64,000 nucleotides of DNA from Clostridium acetireducens DSM 10703 (GTDB lineage Bacteria > Bacillota > Clostridia > Clostridiales > Clostridiaceae), in contig NZ_LZFO01000010.1 of NCBI RefSeq assembly GCF_001758365.1, positions 1 through 64,000 of the forward strand, read 5' to 3'. Position 1 is the first letter of the stretch. Each line of letters opens with the position of its first letter. Shown in pieces: positions 1 through 9,054 of this stretch. The translations under genes and the position numbers were made by a program. The notes beneath the pieces were generated by a model. That model had not been told where the DNA came from and made no database searches. It was given only the letters and a program-made list of their open reading frames with translations.

Positions 1-106
<106 letters not shown>

Positions 107-194
107 AAGTTTATCTTGCTCATTTATTTCTGTGCTGGTTTCATTTATCTGTTTAATTTTCAAAGACCAACTTGCTGCCCTCGACAGCTATTAA

Positions 195-223
195 ATAATA
201 CCACGGTTAAATAACTTTGTCAA
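195..223 (-). promoter_or_regulatory. rRNA promoter, proximal
   Basis: On the minus strand TTGACA (218-223) and TATTAT (195-200) are separated by exactly 17 bp, a near-consensus vegetative sigma-A promoter. Transcription would begin near 188, about 80 nt before mature 16S, as is normal for an rRNA leader. Confidence 0.85.
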
Positions 224-293
224 CATATTTTATTATTTTTTTAATCAGTTATTTAACTCATAATTTGTTTATCGTTTTGCGACGACATGTGTT

Positions 294-321
294 ATTCTAT
301 CACAATTTATACATATTACAA
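294..321 (-). promoter_or_regulatory. rRNA promoter, distal candidate
   Basis: On the minus strand TTGTAA (316-321) and TAGAAT (294-299) are 16 bp apart, about 100 bp behind the strong proximal promoter. Tandem promoters are common for rRNA operons, but this one is weaker in sequence. Nothing else is visible between here and the terminator at 453-486. Confidence 0.45.
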
Positions 322-452
322 TCTTAACATATGGATTTATTTCAATTTAGTTCTATATTTCTTTTTTTATCTAATATATTCTATGTAATTTATAATAAGA
401 TACACAAGGTAACGTTTTTAAGAATTTGCATATGCCTAATTTAAAACTTTAT

Positions 453-486
453 AAGAAAAGCTGTTAATTTATCAACAGCTTTTCTT
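453..486 (-). terminator. murD terminator
   Basis: Inverted repeat with 13-bp arms (453-465 and 474-486) containing AAAAGCTGTT/AACAGCTTTT, directly after the murD stop. It is T-rich on both sides and could work in both directions, which would also insulate murD from the rRNA promoters. Confidence 0.8.
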
Positions 487-498
487 TTGCTTATACTA

Positions 499-1875
499 TT
501 ATAGACTATTAACTAACTCTTTAAATTTATTTCCCCTGACTTCAAAATTAGTAAATAAATCAAAGCTAGCACAAGCCGGAGATAATGTAACTATATCTCC
601 TTCTTTAGATATTTCTTTTGATTTGTAAACTGCCTCTTCAAAAGTATTACATATTATTATTTGTATCTGGTGATTTTTCAATTTTAATACTTTATCAAAA
701 GCTTCTTTTATTTTATATTTAGTTTTACCAATAAGTATTAAAGTTTTTATTTTATCATATCCTTTTTCTGCAAGAGGTTCAAAAGGTATATTTTTATCAT
801 ATCCTCCTGCTATTAATATAACTGGTTTTTCAAAAGAATTAAGACCTGCTAATGTTCTTGTAGGACTAGATGCTATAGAATCGTTATAATATTCAACCCC
901 ATTTAATTTTCTTATGAATTCACATCTATGTTCCACACCTTGAAAATTAGTAGCAACCCTTTTCATGTTTTCTATGCTTACATATTTACTTACAGCACAA
1001 AAAGCTGCTAATAAATTTTCCACATTATGCATTCCTTTTAATTTAACATCTTTTTTATCGCATATCTCTTTATTTAGAAGATACAATTTATTATTTAAAA
1101 AATACGCTCCATTATCTATTTTCTCCTTAATACTAAACATGATTAAATTACTATTTGTTTCTTTTTTCATATTATTTGTTATTTCATTATCATGATTTAA
1201 TACTACTAAATCTTTTTTACCTTGATACTTAAATATATTCTTTTTTGCTTCAATATACTCTTCCATATCTTTATGAATATCTAAATGGTTAGGCGTTAAA
1301 TTAGTTACTAAAGCTATTTCTGGTGATACATCCATAGTCATTAATTGAAAACTAGATAATTCTAATACAACTTTATCTTCTTTATTTATATTTTCTATTT
1401 GAGAAAATAAAGGTGTGCCTATATTACCTCCTACCCATGTTTTATATCCTTCTTCCTTTAACATATTATAAATTAAAGTAGTAGTAGTAGTTTTTCCATC
1501 ACTTCCAGTAACACCAAACACTGTTGCTGGACAATATTTTATAAATTCCTTCATTTCAGATGTAATATAACTTCCTTCATCTCTTGCTTTTACTAATTCT
1601 GGGCTGTCTATCCTCATAGAAGGGGTTTTAAATATAACATCAAATCCCTTTAAATTTTCAAGATAGTTTGGTCCCAAATACAATTTAACTCCCTTATTTA
1701 AAAATTCTCCTTTTGTATCACCTAATTGTTTTTCAGTTTTTTTATCAAAAGCACTAACCTTAGCACCTAATTTTAATAAAAAATCTATTAATGGTCTATT
1801 GCTTATTCCTATGCCTACAACAGCAACATTTTTCCCTTTTATAAATCCTTTAAAAACTGTAAAATCTTTTTTCAC
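499..1875 (-). CDS. murD: UDP-N-acetylmuramoyl-L-alanine--D-glutamate ligase MurD
   Basis: MurD adds D-glutamate to UDP-MurNAc-L-Ala in the cytoplasmic phase of peptidoglycan synthesis. The protein shows the N-terminal Rossmann-like glycine motif (VAVVGIGIS), the Mur-ligase ATP loop [12 protein letters not shown] near residue 122, the central [11 protein letters not shown] segment, and the C-terminal domain ending with [11 protein letters not shown]. The reading frame opens at a TTG at 1890, but the GGGGG ribosome site overlaps that codon and lies 8 nt before a GTG at 1875, which I take as the start. That gives 458 residues, normal for MurD. It is a single-gene unit with its own terminator. 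Four other wall genes (glmU, murC, murI, murA) are in the window but not in this operon. Confidence 0.95.
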   Translation of the reverse strand: MKKDFTVFKGFIKGKNVAVVGIGISNRPLIDFLLKLGAKVSAFDKKTEKQLGDTKGEFLNKGVKLYLGPNYLENLKGFDVIFKTPSMRIDSPELVKARDEGSYITSEMKEFIKYCPATVFGVTGSDGKTTTTTLIYNMLKEEGYKTWVGGNIGTPLFSQIENINKEDKVVLELSSFQLMTMDVSPEIALVTNLTPNHLDIHKDMEEYIEAKKNIFKYQGKKDLVVLNHDNEITNNMKKETNSNLIMFSIKEKIDNGAYFLNNKLYLLNKEICDKKDVKLKGMHNVENLLAAFCAVSKYVSIENMKRVATNFQGVEHRCEFIRKLNGVEYYNDSIASSPTRTLAGLNSFEKPVILIAGGYDKNIPFEPLAEKGYDKIKTLILIGKTKYKIKEAFDKVLKLKNHQIQIIICNTFEEAVYKSKEISKEGDIVTLSPACASFDLFTNFEVRGNKFKELVNSL

Positions 1876-2029
1876 TTTTAAAACCCCCAAAAGTTAATTA
1901 TTAAAGTTAAATAAATATACTCTACAATTATATCACTTTTACTTAAATATTACATTTAACTTGTTAATCAACCTTAAATAAGTCGAAATTGTCCGAATAT
2001 ATTTAATTTATAGACTTTATTGTATCCTA

Positions 2030-2059
2030 TTGAAAATTTATGCCTAATTATGATATACT
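2030..2059 (+). promoter_or_regulatory. Promoter of candidate small RNA
   Basis: TTGAAA (2030-2035) and TATACT (2054-2059) are 18 bp apart, and a TG two bases before the -10 makes it an extended -10. It points rightward, away from murD and towards a strong terminator 85 bp further on. AGTCGAA (1981-1987) and TGTCCGAA (1990-1997), which resemble Spo0A boxes, lie 33-50 bp upstream. Confidence 0.6.
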
Positions 2060-2065
2060 GTGTTT

Positions 2066-2175
2066 GTGCCGTAAGGAAACATTATTATAATTCCCCAAGT
2101 TTTAATTGAACATATAACATATCCCCATGATTAAACCCTATTTTTGCCGAATGAATTGTCATTCGGCATTTTTTT
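2066..2175 (+). ncRNA. Candidate small regulatory RNA, about 110 nt
   Basis: No credible ORF exists in this 369-bp gap, yet it holds an extended -10 promoter (2030-2059) and, 110 nt later, a textbook terminator: TGCCGAATG (2145-2153), a 6-nt loop, CATTCGGCA (2160-2168), then seven T. The transcript would carry three C-rich single-stranded patches, TTCCCCAAG, ATCCCCATG and AAACCCTA. Such patches are typical of Firmicute sRNAs such as RsaE/RoxS that pair with Shine-Dalgarno sequences. I do not recognise it as a named RNA. Existence is inferred from signals only. Confidence 0.55.
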
Positions 2176-2197
2176 ATACCTTAAATATTTATAGTAG

Positions 2198-2235
2198 AAA
2201 ACGGCTTTGTTTAAATTTAAACAAAGCCGTTTTTA
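2198..2235 (-). terminator. glyS terminator
   Basis: Nearly perfect inverted repeat AACGGCTTTGTTTAAA/TTTAAACAAAGCCGTT with T-runs on both ends, 10 bp after the glyS stop on the minus strand. It may act in both directions. Confidence 0.8.
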
Positions 2236-2244
2236 AAACTTTTA

Positions 2245-3633
2245 CTAAAATTTCATTTTTTCCTCTAAAAACTCTTTTATTTCATCCATATTCATTCTAA
2301 CTTGTTCCATAGTATCTCTATTTCTTATAGTAACAGTATTATCTTCTAATGTATCAAAATCTACAGTAATACAATATGGTGTTCCTATTTCATCTTGTCT
2401 TCTATATCTTTTACCTATACTTCCTGCTTCATCATATTCTACCCTAAATTCTTTTCTAAGATTATCATATACTTCCAATGCTTTATCAGATAACTTTTTA
2501 GTTAAAGGTAGTATTGCAACTTTAATTGGAGCTATTGCTGGATGAAAATGTAATACTGTTCTCTTATCTCCATCTTCTAATTCTTCTTCATCATAGGCAT
2601 CTACTAAAAATGCTAATGTTAATCTATCTGCTCCAACAGAAGGTTCTATACAAAATGGTATATATTTTTCATTAGTAGTAGGATCTAAATAATTTAAATC
2701 TTTTCCTGAATGTTCTGAGTGTTGTTTTAAATCATAATCAGTTCTGTCAGCAATTCCCCATAGTTCTCCCCAACCAAATGGATATAAATATTCTATGTCA
2801 GAAGTGCAAGCACTGTAATGTGATAATTCTTCTTTTTCATGATCTCTAAATCTAACGTTATTTTCATCTAAACCAAGTTTAATTAAGAAATCCCAACAAA
2901 ACTTTTTCCAATACTTAAACCATTCTAAATCTGTTCCCGGTTTACAGAAAAATTCTAATTCCATTTGCTCAAATTCCCTAGTTCTAAAAGTAAAGTTTCC
3001 TGGAGTTATTTCATTTCTAAAAGATTTTCCTATTTGACCTATACCAAAAGGTATTTTCTTTCTTGAAGTTCTTTGAACATTCTTAAAATTAACAAATATG
3101 CCTTGAGCTGTTTCAGGTCTTAAATATATTTCAGATTGAGCATCTTCTGTTACTCCTTGGAAAGTTTTAAACATTAAATTAAATTGTCTTATATTTGTAA
3201 AATTGTGTTTTCCACATTGAGGGCAGTCAATATTATTATCATCTATATATTGTTTTAGTTTTTCATTGCTCCATCCATCAGCACTAGCTTTTTCTACTCC
3301 TTGAGCTGTCATATGTTCTTCTACTAATTTATCTGCTCTAAATCTTGCTTTACATTCTTTACAATCCATTAATGGATCTGAAAAATTTCCTAAATGTCCA
3401 GAAGCTACCCAGACTTCTCTATTCATTAAAATAGCTGCATCTATTCCTACGTTGTGCTTACTTTCTTGTATGAATTTTCTCCACCAAGCTTTTTTTACAT
3501 TGTTCTTTAACTCAACTCCAACAGGACCATAATCCCAAGTGTTAGATAATCCTCCATATATCTCTGAACCTGGAAATACAAAACCTCTATTTTTAGCAAG
3601 TGCCACTATTTTATCCATTGTTTTTTCCACCAT
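2245..3633 (-). CDS. glyS: Glycyl-tRNA synthetase (dimeric class II type)
   Basis: Charges tRNA-Gly with glycine in the cytosol. At 462 residues this is the single-chain alpha2 enzyme (also called GlyQS), not the separate alpha and beta chains of many bacteria. Visible signs are the N-terminal motif [19 protein letters not shown], a four-cysteine zinc site (CKEC near residue 91, CPQCG near 137), the class II segment [12 protein letters not shown], and the C-terminal anticodon-binding domain beginning [20 protein letters not shown] lies 8 nt before the ATG. A T-box leader just upstream ties expression to uncharged tRNA-Gly. It is a single-gene unit with its own terminator. Confidence 0.97.
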   Translation of the reverse strand: MVEKTMDKIVALAKNRGFVFPGSEIYGGLSNTWDYGPVGVELKNNVKKAWWRKFIQESKHNVGIDAAILMNREVWVASGHLGNFSDPLMDCKECKARFRADKLVEEHMTAQGVEKASADGWSNEKLKQYIDDNNIDCPQCGKHNFTNIRQFNLMFKTFQGVTEDAQSEIYLRPETAQGIFVNFKNVQRTSRKKIPFGIGQIGKSFRNEITPGNFTFRTREFEQMELEFFCKPGTDLEWFKYWKKFCWDFLIKLGLDENNVRFRDHEKEELSHYSACTSDIEYLYPFGWGELWGIADRTDYDLKQHSEHSGKDLNYLDPTTNEKYIPFCIEPSVGADRLTLAFLVDAYDEEELEDGDKRTVLHFHPAIAPIKVAILPLTKKLSDKALEVYDNLRKEFRVEYDEAGSIGKRYRRQDEIGTPYCITVDFDTLEDNTVTIRNRDTMEQVRMNMDEIKEFLEEKMKF

Positions 3634-3663
3634 ATTATATACCTCCTATTTGAATTTTTATAT

Positions 3664-3840
3664 AAAAAAAAAGCCCATACCACAAAGGGACGAAAAATTC
3701 CGCGGTTCCACCCTTTTTGGCATTAGCCCTACTTTCTCAAATAACACTCAAAAGCGCCATTCATACTAAAGCTTTAACCATTTGCACCAAACATGGTTTC
3801 TCTTAAAAAACTTTAATACTACTCCTCTTTATCATTGTGT
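3664..3840 (-). promoter_or_regulatory. T-box riboswitch (glycine) upstream of glyS
   Basis: Read leftward, AGAGGAGTAGTA opens Stem I near 3833. A GAATGGCGC segment presents the glycine codon GGC (3756-3758) as likely specifier. The T-box core GGGTGGAACCGCGG lies at 3700-3713, followed by TCGTCCCTTTGTGG and a nine-U run at 3664-3672 that forms the terminator side. Uncharged tRNA-Gly(GCC) would pair with the specifier and with the T-box bulge to favour antitermination of glyS. The exact terminator pairing was not resolved by eye. Confidence 0.9.
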
Positions 3841-3906
3841 AATATTAAATTTAAATACTATTTTATCAGAATAATTTTAATTGTCAATACTTTTAAGTAA
3901 AAAAAA

Positions 3907-3981
3907 TGGCTCCGCGAAAAGGATTCGAACCTTCAACCCTTCGGTTAACAGCCGAATGCTCCACCGTTGAGCTATCGCGGA
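3907..3981 (-). tRNA. tRNA-Asn (GTT)
   Basis: A 75-nt cloverleaf on the minus strand with acceptor arms TCCGCGA/TCGCGGA, anticodon loop CTGTTAA (anticodon GTT), T-loop GGTTCGAATCC, and an encoded CCA end. It stands alone between lysS and the glyS leader. Confidence 0.97.
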
Positions 3982-3996
3982 ACAACTTACATATAT

Positions 3997-4024
3997 ATTA
4001 TAACAAACTTTTTAAAAAAAGCAA
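3997..4024 (-). promoter_or_regulatory. Promoter of tRNA-Asn
   Basis: On the minus strand TTGCTT (4019-4024) and TATAAT (3997-4002) are 16 bp apart. The start of transcription would fall about 10 nt before the tRNA. Confidence 0.55.
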
Positions 4025-4055
4025 TAGTTTTTTTATTTTAATAAAATAAATTTTA

Positions 4056-4090
4056 AAAAGGTAAAAGTAATATTACTTTTACCTTTTATT
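4056..4090 (-). terminator. lysS terminator
   Basis: Inverted repeat AAAAGGTAAAAGTAA/TTACTTTTACCTTTT followed by a T-run on the minus strand, within 10 bp of the lysS stop. Confidence 0.8.
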
Positions 4091-4097
4091 ATAATAA

Positions 4098-5639
4098 TTA
4101 TTGATTTATAGGTTTCATAGTTGGGAACAATATAACATCTCTTATAGAAGCTGAATCAGTTAAGAACATAATTAATCTATCTATACCTATTCCAAGTCCA
4201 CCTGTTGGAGGCATTCCTATTTCTAATGCATTTATAAAATCATCATCCATCATATATGCTTCATCATCACCTAATTCTCTCTCTCTTAATTGTTGAATAA
4301 ATCTCTCCTTTTGAACTATAGGATCATTTAATTCAGAATAAGCATTACAAATTTCTCTTCCAAACACAAATCCTTCAAATCTTTCTGTAAATTCTTCATT
4401 TCCTCTTTTCTTTTTAGTTAATGGTGATACTTCTACTGGGTAATCATATATAAATGTAGGTTGTATTAAAGTTTCTTCACCAAATTCTTCAAACATAGCA
4501 TTTAAAATATCACCTTTAGTACAATCCTCCAATTTTTTCTTTAATTCTAAATTCTTATCCTTAGCAATTTCTCTAGCTTCTTCATCTGTCTCAATTTTAT
4601 TAAAGTCTACTCCAGCACATTCTTTAACAATATCCACCATTGTTATTCTTCTCCAAGGAGGTGTAAAATCTATTTCTTCTCCTTGATATACAACTTTAGT
4701 AGTACCTAAAACTTTTTCACATACATATGCTACCATATTTTCTGTTATTTCCATCATGTCATTATAATCTGCATATGCTTCATATAATTCTATTGCTGTA
4801 AATTCAGGATTATGTCTTATATCTATTCCTTCATTTCTGAAGTTTTTTCCAATTTCGTAAACTTTTTCGAATCCACCAACTATAAGCCTTTTTAAATAAA
4901 GTTCTGTAGCTATTCTAAGATACATATCTATATCTAATGCATTATGATGAGTTATAAATGGCTTGGCAGCTGCACCTCCAGCAATTGGTGAAAGTATAGG
5001 TGTTTCCACCTCTATAAAATCTTTATTGTCTAAAAATTCTCTTATTGCTTTTATTATAGCTGTTCTATTCATAAATGTTTCTCTAACTTCAGGATTTATT
5101 ATAAGATCTACATATCTTTGTCTATATCTTAAATCTGGGTCTTTTAATCCATGGAATTTTTCTGGAAGAGGTTTTAAAGATTTAGTTAAAAGTTTAAAAT
5201 CTTTAATATGTATAGTTACTTCACCTGTTTTGGTTTTAAATACACTTCCTGTAATAGCTACAAAATCTCCTATATCAAAAGTTTTATACTCTTTTAATTT
5301 TTCTTCTCCAACATCATTTATTTTTATATATAATTGTATTTTTCCATATCTATCATGTATATCTGAAAAACCTGCTTTTCCATGAACTCTCTTTGACATA
5401 AGTCTTCCTGCTACTGTTACCTCTTTGTCTTCTAATTCTTCATAATTATCTTTAATTTGTTTTGATGTATGAGTTCTTTCTACTTTATAAACATCAAAAG
5501 GATCTTTTCCTTCAGCTTGAAGATTAGCTAATTTATCTCTTCTCTCCTTTAAAAGATCATTTAAAGCTTCAGCTTCTTTTGCTTCCATTTTCATTCTCTT
5601 AATTTCTTCCTTTGTTAATTGCTTTTCTTCTTTTGACAT
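4098..5639 (-). CDS. lysS: Lysyl-tRNA synthetase, class II
   Basis: Charges tRNA-Lys with lysine. The 513-residue chain has an N-terminal OB-fold anticodon-binding domain ([16 protein letters not shown], residues 75-90), then the class II catalytic core: motif 2 [15 protein letters not shown] in the middle and motif 3 [16 protein letters not shown] near the C-terminus. Length fits LysS with a charged N-terminal extension (residues 1-40, rich in K and E). GGAGG precedes the ATG. It is the last gene of a leftward run with greA 18 bp upstream. The dus to lysS order matches the end of the B. subtilis ftsH-coaX-dus-lysS cluster. Confidence 0.97.
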   Translation of the reverse strand: MSKEEKQLTKEEIKRMKMEAKEAEALNDLLKERRDKLANLQAEGKDPFDVYKVERTHTSKQIKDNYEELEDKEVTVAGRLMSKRVHGKAGFSDIHDRYGKIQLYIKINDVGEEKLKEYKTFDIGDFVAITGSVFKTKTGEVTIHIKDFKLLTKSLKPLPEKFHGLKDPDLRYRQRYVDLIINPEVRETFMNRTAIIKAIREFLDNKDFIEVETPILSPIAGGAAAKPFITHHNALDIDMYLRIATELYLKRLIVGGFEKVYEIGKNFRNEGIDIRHNPEFTAIELYEAYADYNDMMEITENMVAYVCEKVLGTTKVVYQGEEIDFTPPWRRITMVDIVKECAGVDFNKIETDEEAREIAKDKNLELKKKLEDCTKGDILNAMFEEFGEETLIQPTFIYDYPVEVSPLTKKKRGNEEFTERFEGFVFGREICNAYSELNDPIVQKERFIQQLRERELGDDEAYMMDDDFINALEIGMPPTGGLGIGIDRLIMFLTDSASIRDVILFPTMKPINQ

Positions 5640-5657
5640 AGCTATCCCTCCAAAATT

Positions 5658-6137
5658 TTATCTTCTTATTTCTAATATATCATACTTATTAACTCCATCA
5701 GGAACTTGAACTTCTATACTTTCTCCTACTTTTTTACCCATTAAAGCTTTTCCTACAGGAGATTCATTAGATATTTTATTTTCCATAGGATCTGCCTCAG
5801 CAGAACTAACTATTGTAAATTCTACTTCTTCATCAAATTCGTAATCTTTTACCTTAACTATAGAACCTACATTAACTATATCTTTAGATATTTCACTTTC
5901 ATCTATAATAGTAGCATTTTTAAGCATATTAGTAATTTGCATTATTCTTCCTTCAATAAAGGCTTGTTCATTTTTAGCTTCATCATACTCTGAATTTTCA
6001 CTTAAATCCCCAAAAGAAAGCGCCACTTTTATCTTCTCAGTAATTTCTTTCCTCTTAACAGTTTTAAGATACTCTAATTCACCTTCTATTTTTTTTAATC
6101 CCTCATAAGTCATCACATATTTTTTTGATTGGCTCAT
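5658..6137 (-). CDS. greA: Transcription elongation factor GreA
   Basis: GreA enters the RNA polymerase secondary channel and stimulates cleavage of backtracked transcripts. The 159-residue protein has the N-terminal coiled-coil hairpin ([16 protein letters not shown] to [10 protein letters not shown], residues 9-87) with the acidic tip segment [15 protein letters not shown], and the C-terminal FKBP-like domain with [14 protein letters not shown]. Length and domains are standard. GGGGAG lies before the ATG at 6137. It sits 18 bp upstream of lysS and probably shares its transcript. Confidence 0.96.
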   Translation of the reverse strand: MSQSKKYVMTYEGLKKIEGELEYLKTVKRKEITEKIKVALSFGDLSENSEYDEAKNEQAFIEGRIMQITNMLKNATIIDESEISKDIVNVGSIVKVKDYEFDEEVEFTIVSSAEADPMENKISNESPVGKALMGKKVGESIEVQVPDGVNKYDILEIRR

Positions 6138-6253
6138 CTTCTTCTCCCCTTTAAATATAACTTTAATGTAAATATTTATGCTCTACTTAGTTATTTAAGT
6201 AATTATAAAACAGGCTTAAATTAATGTCAAATTAATGAAGTATTCATCAGTTA

Positions 6254-7081
6254 TTAAAAATTCAATATCTTATTATTAAATTTAATTTCATTTAAACATA
6301 TTTTATTTTCCTTTAAACAATTTTCTATATTCTCATTATTATTAAATTGAGATAATATAGCCCCTAGTAGCTCTATTGAAAAAATATTATTATCTATATT
6401 CCAAGAATATGTCACATCATCTATATATATTCTATTAAAATTATTGGAAATATGTAAATTATTAATATGCCAAATAGGTATGTCTTTATATAAAAAACTC
6501 ACATCTCTTGAGGCAATAATAAAATCACAATTATTAAAAGCATACTCCTTATTTGATGTTATAATACATGCCACTCCATACTTTTTTATTATATCCTCTC
6601 TTAATTGAAACATATTATTTAATTTTTTAGACAATAAAATAATACATTTACAATGCTTACAAAGTTCCTGTATAATGCATTTATTTACATTATCGCTAGA
6701 ATCGTAAACTGTAATATAACTATTTCTTATACTTTTATTCTTTAATCTTAATATTAACTGTAAACTCTTAACTACACTAAAAGCAAATAATCTTTTTTGA
6801 AAATCATTAAATAAATTATAATCAAATTTTCTATATATCTTAGGTGCCAAAATAGCTTTCTTGTTTTTAACAAAGTTTTTAGCTATACTTATATTTCTTA
6901 AATAACTTTGCTTATTTATGTTTTGAGGTATACATATATTAAATATATTTAAATTAAACTTTTCAATAAATATTTCCTCTTCTAAATTAATACTAAATCT
7001 ATCTTTTATTTTTGTAAAAATATTATTACTTTTATAAATACTTTTATTTTTATTAGTAGTAATATAAATTATAGGAAGCAT
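6254..7081 (-). CDS. Uncharacterised 275-residue protein, possible Rossmann-like fold
   Basis: I do not recognise this protein. It is soluble, rich in Ile, Asn and Lys, with no signal peptide or clear membrane segment. The middle (residues about 120-195) alternates hydrophobic strands and helices (SYITVYDSS, CKCIILLSKK, VACIITSN, CDFIIASRD), like a Rossmann-type nucleotide-binding domain, but without a clear glycine-rich loop. It is in the same direction as dusB, which ends 66 bp upstream on the transcript, and greA follows after a 116-bp gap. AAAGGA lies before the ATG. It is absent from the matching B. subtilis cluster. Base composition is like its neighbours, so recent transfer is not suggested. 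Confidence 0.8.
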   Translation of the reverse strand: MLPIIYITTNKNKSIYKSNNIFTKIKDRFSINLEEEIFIEKFNLNIFNICIPQNINKQSYLRNISIAKNFVKNKKAILAPKIYRKFDYNLFNDFQKRLFAFSVVKSLQLILRLKNKSIRNSYITVYDSSDNVNKCIIQELCKHCKCIILLSKKLNNMFQLREDIIKKYGVACIITSNKEYAFNNCDFIIASRDVSFLYKDIPIWHINNLHISNNFNRIYIDDVTYSWNIDNNIFSIELLGAILSQFNNNENIENCLKENKICLNEIKFNNKILNF

Positions 7082-7147
7082 ATTAATTTATCCTTTTTAT
7101 TGATTACACTAAAATTTATATGTTTCACTTTCAATATAAATTCTACT

Positions 7148-8116
7148 TTAATTATTAAATTGTTCTTTATAAGTCTCTAATATACAAATAACTTTTTTGC
7201 TTTCTTTTTCACAATTAATTTTATCTTTTATATTTTTACAATCTTTTAATCCTTTTATATACCATCCAATATGTTTTCTCATTTCCCTAACAGCTCTTTG
7301 CTCCCCAAAGTAAAATATTGCTCTTTTATAATGTTTAATACATACATTTATTTTTTCCTCTGGAGAAGGATAATATATGTTTTGTGCTTTGCACTTTTGC
7401 TTTATCTGTTTGAATATCCATGGATTACCCATAGAACCCCTTCCTATCATTATTCCATCACAATTTGCAATTTTTTTTATTTCAACAGCATCTTCTGCTG
7501 TAAACACATCTCCATTACCTATAACAGGAATACTTACATTTTCTTTTACCTTTTTTATAATATGCCAATCTGCTTTACCTTCATACATTTGTTCTCTAGT
7601 TCTGCCATGTATAGTTATTGCATCTGCGCCTGCTTCTTCTAATACCTTTGCAAAATCTACTGCATTTATATTAGTTTCATCAAATCCTTTTCTTATTTTT
7701 ACAGTGACTGGTTTTATAGATTCTTTTTTTATTTCTTTTACTATTTTCTCAGCTAATTTATAATCATTCATTAAAGCAGAGCCATCTCCATTTTTTACTA
7801 TCTTAGGTGCTGGACATCCCATATTTATATCAATTATACATATTTGGTCATTATAGTTAAAATTTTCACAAATTTTAGCCATTATATAAGGGTCGTTTCC
7901 AAAAATCTGTACTGCCAAGGGAACTTCTTCTTCTGAAAATTTTAGCATCTGCTTTGTTTTTTCATTATCATAATAAAGTGCTCTGGAACTAATCATTTCT
8001 GTATACACTAAATCACAACCCATTTTTTTGCATATTCCTCTAAAAGCTACATCTGTAACTCCTGCCATTGGTGCTAAAAATAAAGGATTATAAAAATGTA
8101 AATTCCCTATATTCAT
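7148..8116 (-). CDS. dusB: tRNA-dihydrouridine synthase (DusB family)
   Basis: Reduces uridines in the tRNA D-loop using FMN and NADPH. The 322-residue protein shows the TIM-barrel start [15 protein letters not shown], the catalytic-cysteine motif [18 protein letters not shown] (near residue 100), the substrate motif [18 protein letters not shown], and the phosphate-binding strand [10 protein letters not shown] followed by [12 protein letters not shown]. The start ATG overlaps the coaX stop (TAATG), so the two are translationally coupled. Which uridine it modifies cannot be told from sequence alone. Confidence 0.95.
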   Translation of the reverse strand: MNIGNLHFYNPLFLAPMAGVTDVAFRGICKKMGCDLVYTEMISSRALYYDNEKTKQMLKFSEEEVPLAVQIFGNDPYIMAKICENFNYNDQICIIDINMGCPAPKIVKNGDGSALMNDYKLAEKIVKEIKKESIKPVTVKIRKGFDETNINAVDFAKVLEEAGADAITIHGRTREQMYEGKADWHIIKKVKENVSIPVIGNGDVFTAEDAVEIKKIANCDGIMIGRGSMGNPWIFKQIKQKCKAQNIYYPSPEEKINVCIKHYKRAIFYFGEQRAVREMRKHIGWYIKGLKDCKNIKDKINCEKESKKVICILETYKEQFNN

Positions 8117-8904
8117 TAAAATCCTTGCTCCTTATTTTTTTCATATATAATTCTTAATCCTTCTAAAGTTAAATCCGAATCTATTTTATCTATTGATTTA
8201 GCTTCTTCAGCAATTAATTTTGCAAGTCCTCCTGTAGCAACTACAAAAGGTTCTTTTTCTCCTAAATCCATCATTTCTTTTTTCATTTTATTAACAATAT
8301 AATTAACTAGGCCTGCATATCCATATATTATTCCCGATTGCATACTGGACACAGTAGTTTTACATATAAGTGTTTGTGGCTTTGTAAGTTCTACTCTTGG
8401 AAGTTTAGCTGCTCTTTCAAATAAAGCTTCTGAAGATATCTTTATTCCTGGAGATATGGTTCCTCCCAAATAATCTCCATTAAATGTTAAAGCACAAAAC
8501 GTAGTAGCAGTTCCAAAATCTATTATTATAGATGCTCTCTTATATATTTCATGAACAGCAACAGCATTAACTATTCTATCTGCTCCAACTTCTTTAGGGT
8601 TGTCATATTTAATATTTATGCCTGTTTTTACTCCTGGTCCTACAATAATAGGCTCTACTTCAAAATATTTTTTTACCATATGTTCTAATGAGTACATTAT
8701 ATTAGGTACTACAGATGATATTATTACACCTTCTACATCTGATGGATCTAATTTGTTTTGTAAAAATAGCTGTATAACTTCAATTCCATACTCATCAGCA
8801 GTTTTTTTAGAATATGTAGATAATCGCCAATTAGCTATAAGCTCTTTATTATCGTAAACTCCTAATACTATATTTGTATTTCCAACATCTAAAACTAAAA
8901 TCAT
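8116..8904 (-). CDS. coaX: Pantothenate kinase, type III
   Basis: Phosphorylates pantothenate in the first step of coenzyme A synthesis. Type III enzymes need a monovalent cation and resist CoA feedback. The 262-residue protein has the ASKHA-fold phosphate motif [16 protein letters not shown] at the N-terminus, [13 protein letters not shown], the [12 protein letters not shown] strand, and the [15 protein letters not shown] segment. AAAGGTGG precedes the ATG. It is translationally coupled to dusB downstream. In B. subtilis coaX also lies between ftsH and dus. Confidence 0.96.
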   Translation of the reverse strand: MILVLDVGNTNIVLGVYDNKELIANWRLSTYSKKTADEYGIEVIQLFLQNKLDPSDVEGVIISSVVPNIMYSLEHMVKKYFEVEPIIVGPGVKTGINIKYDNPKEVGADRIVNAVAVHEIYKRASIIIDFGTATTFCALTFNGDYLGGTISPGIKISSEALFERAAKLPRVELTKPQTLICKTTVSSMQSGIIYGYAGLVNYIVNKMKKEMMDLGEKEPFVVATGGLAKLIAEEAKSIDKIDSDLTLEGLRIIYEKNKEQGF

Positions 8905-8959
8905 ATATTAGCACCACCTTTATAAAATTAAAGAAAGATATTTTTTTATATTAATTATA

Positions 8960-8990
8960 ATTAAAGGCAGCTAAAGCTGCCTTTAATGTT
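8960..8990 (-). terminator. fhs terminator
   Basis: Inverted repeat ATTAAAGGCAGC/GCTGCCTTTAAT with a short loop, after the fhs stop. The T-tract on the minus strand is interrupted (TTTAATTATAATT), so efficiency may be moderate. Confidence 0.65.
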
Positions 8991-9054
8991 GTTTCTTCAT
9001 GTTAGTAATTTAACAATTTAATTTTAACAGTTAAACTTTATTTGTCAAGGCATA

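Noticed and set aside
965-1195. Plus-strand open frame of 76 codons inside murD
   Set aside because: It lies in the antisense of a clear MurD, is rich in Phe/Leu/Ser as expected from reversed AT-rich code, and has no ribosome site.
4963-5385. Plus-strand open frame of 140 codons inside lysS
   Set aside because: Antisense shadow of lysS with no ribosome site and no recognisable domain.
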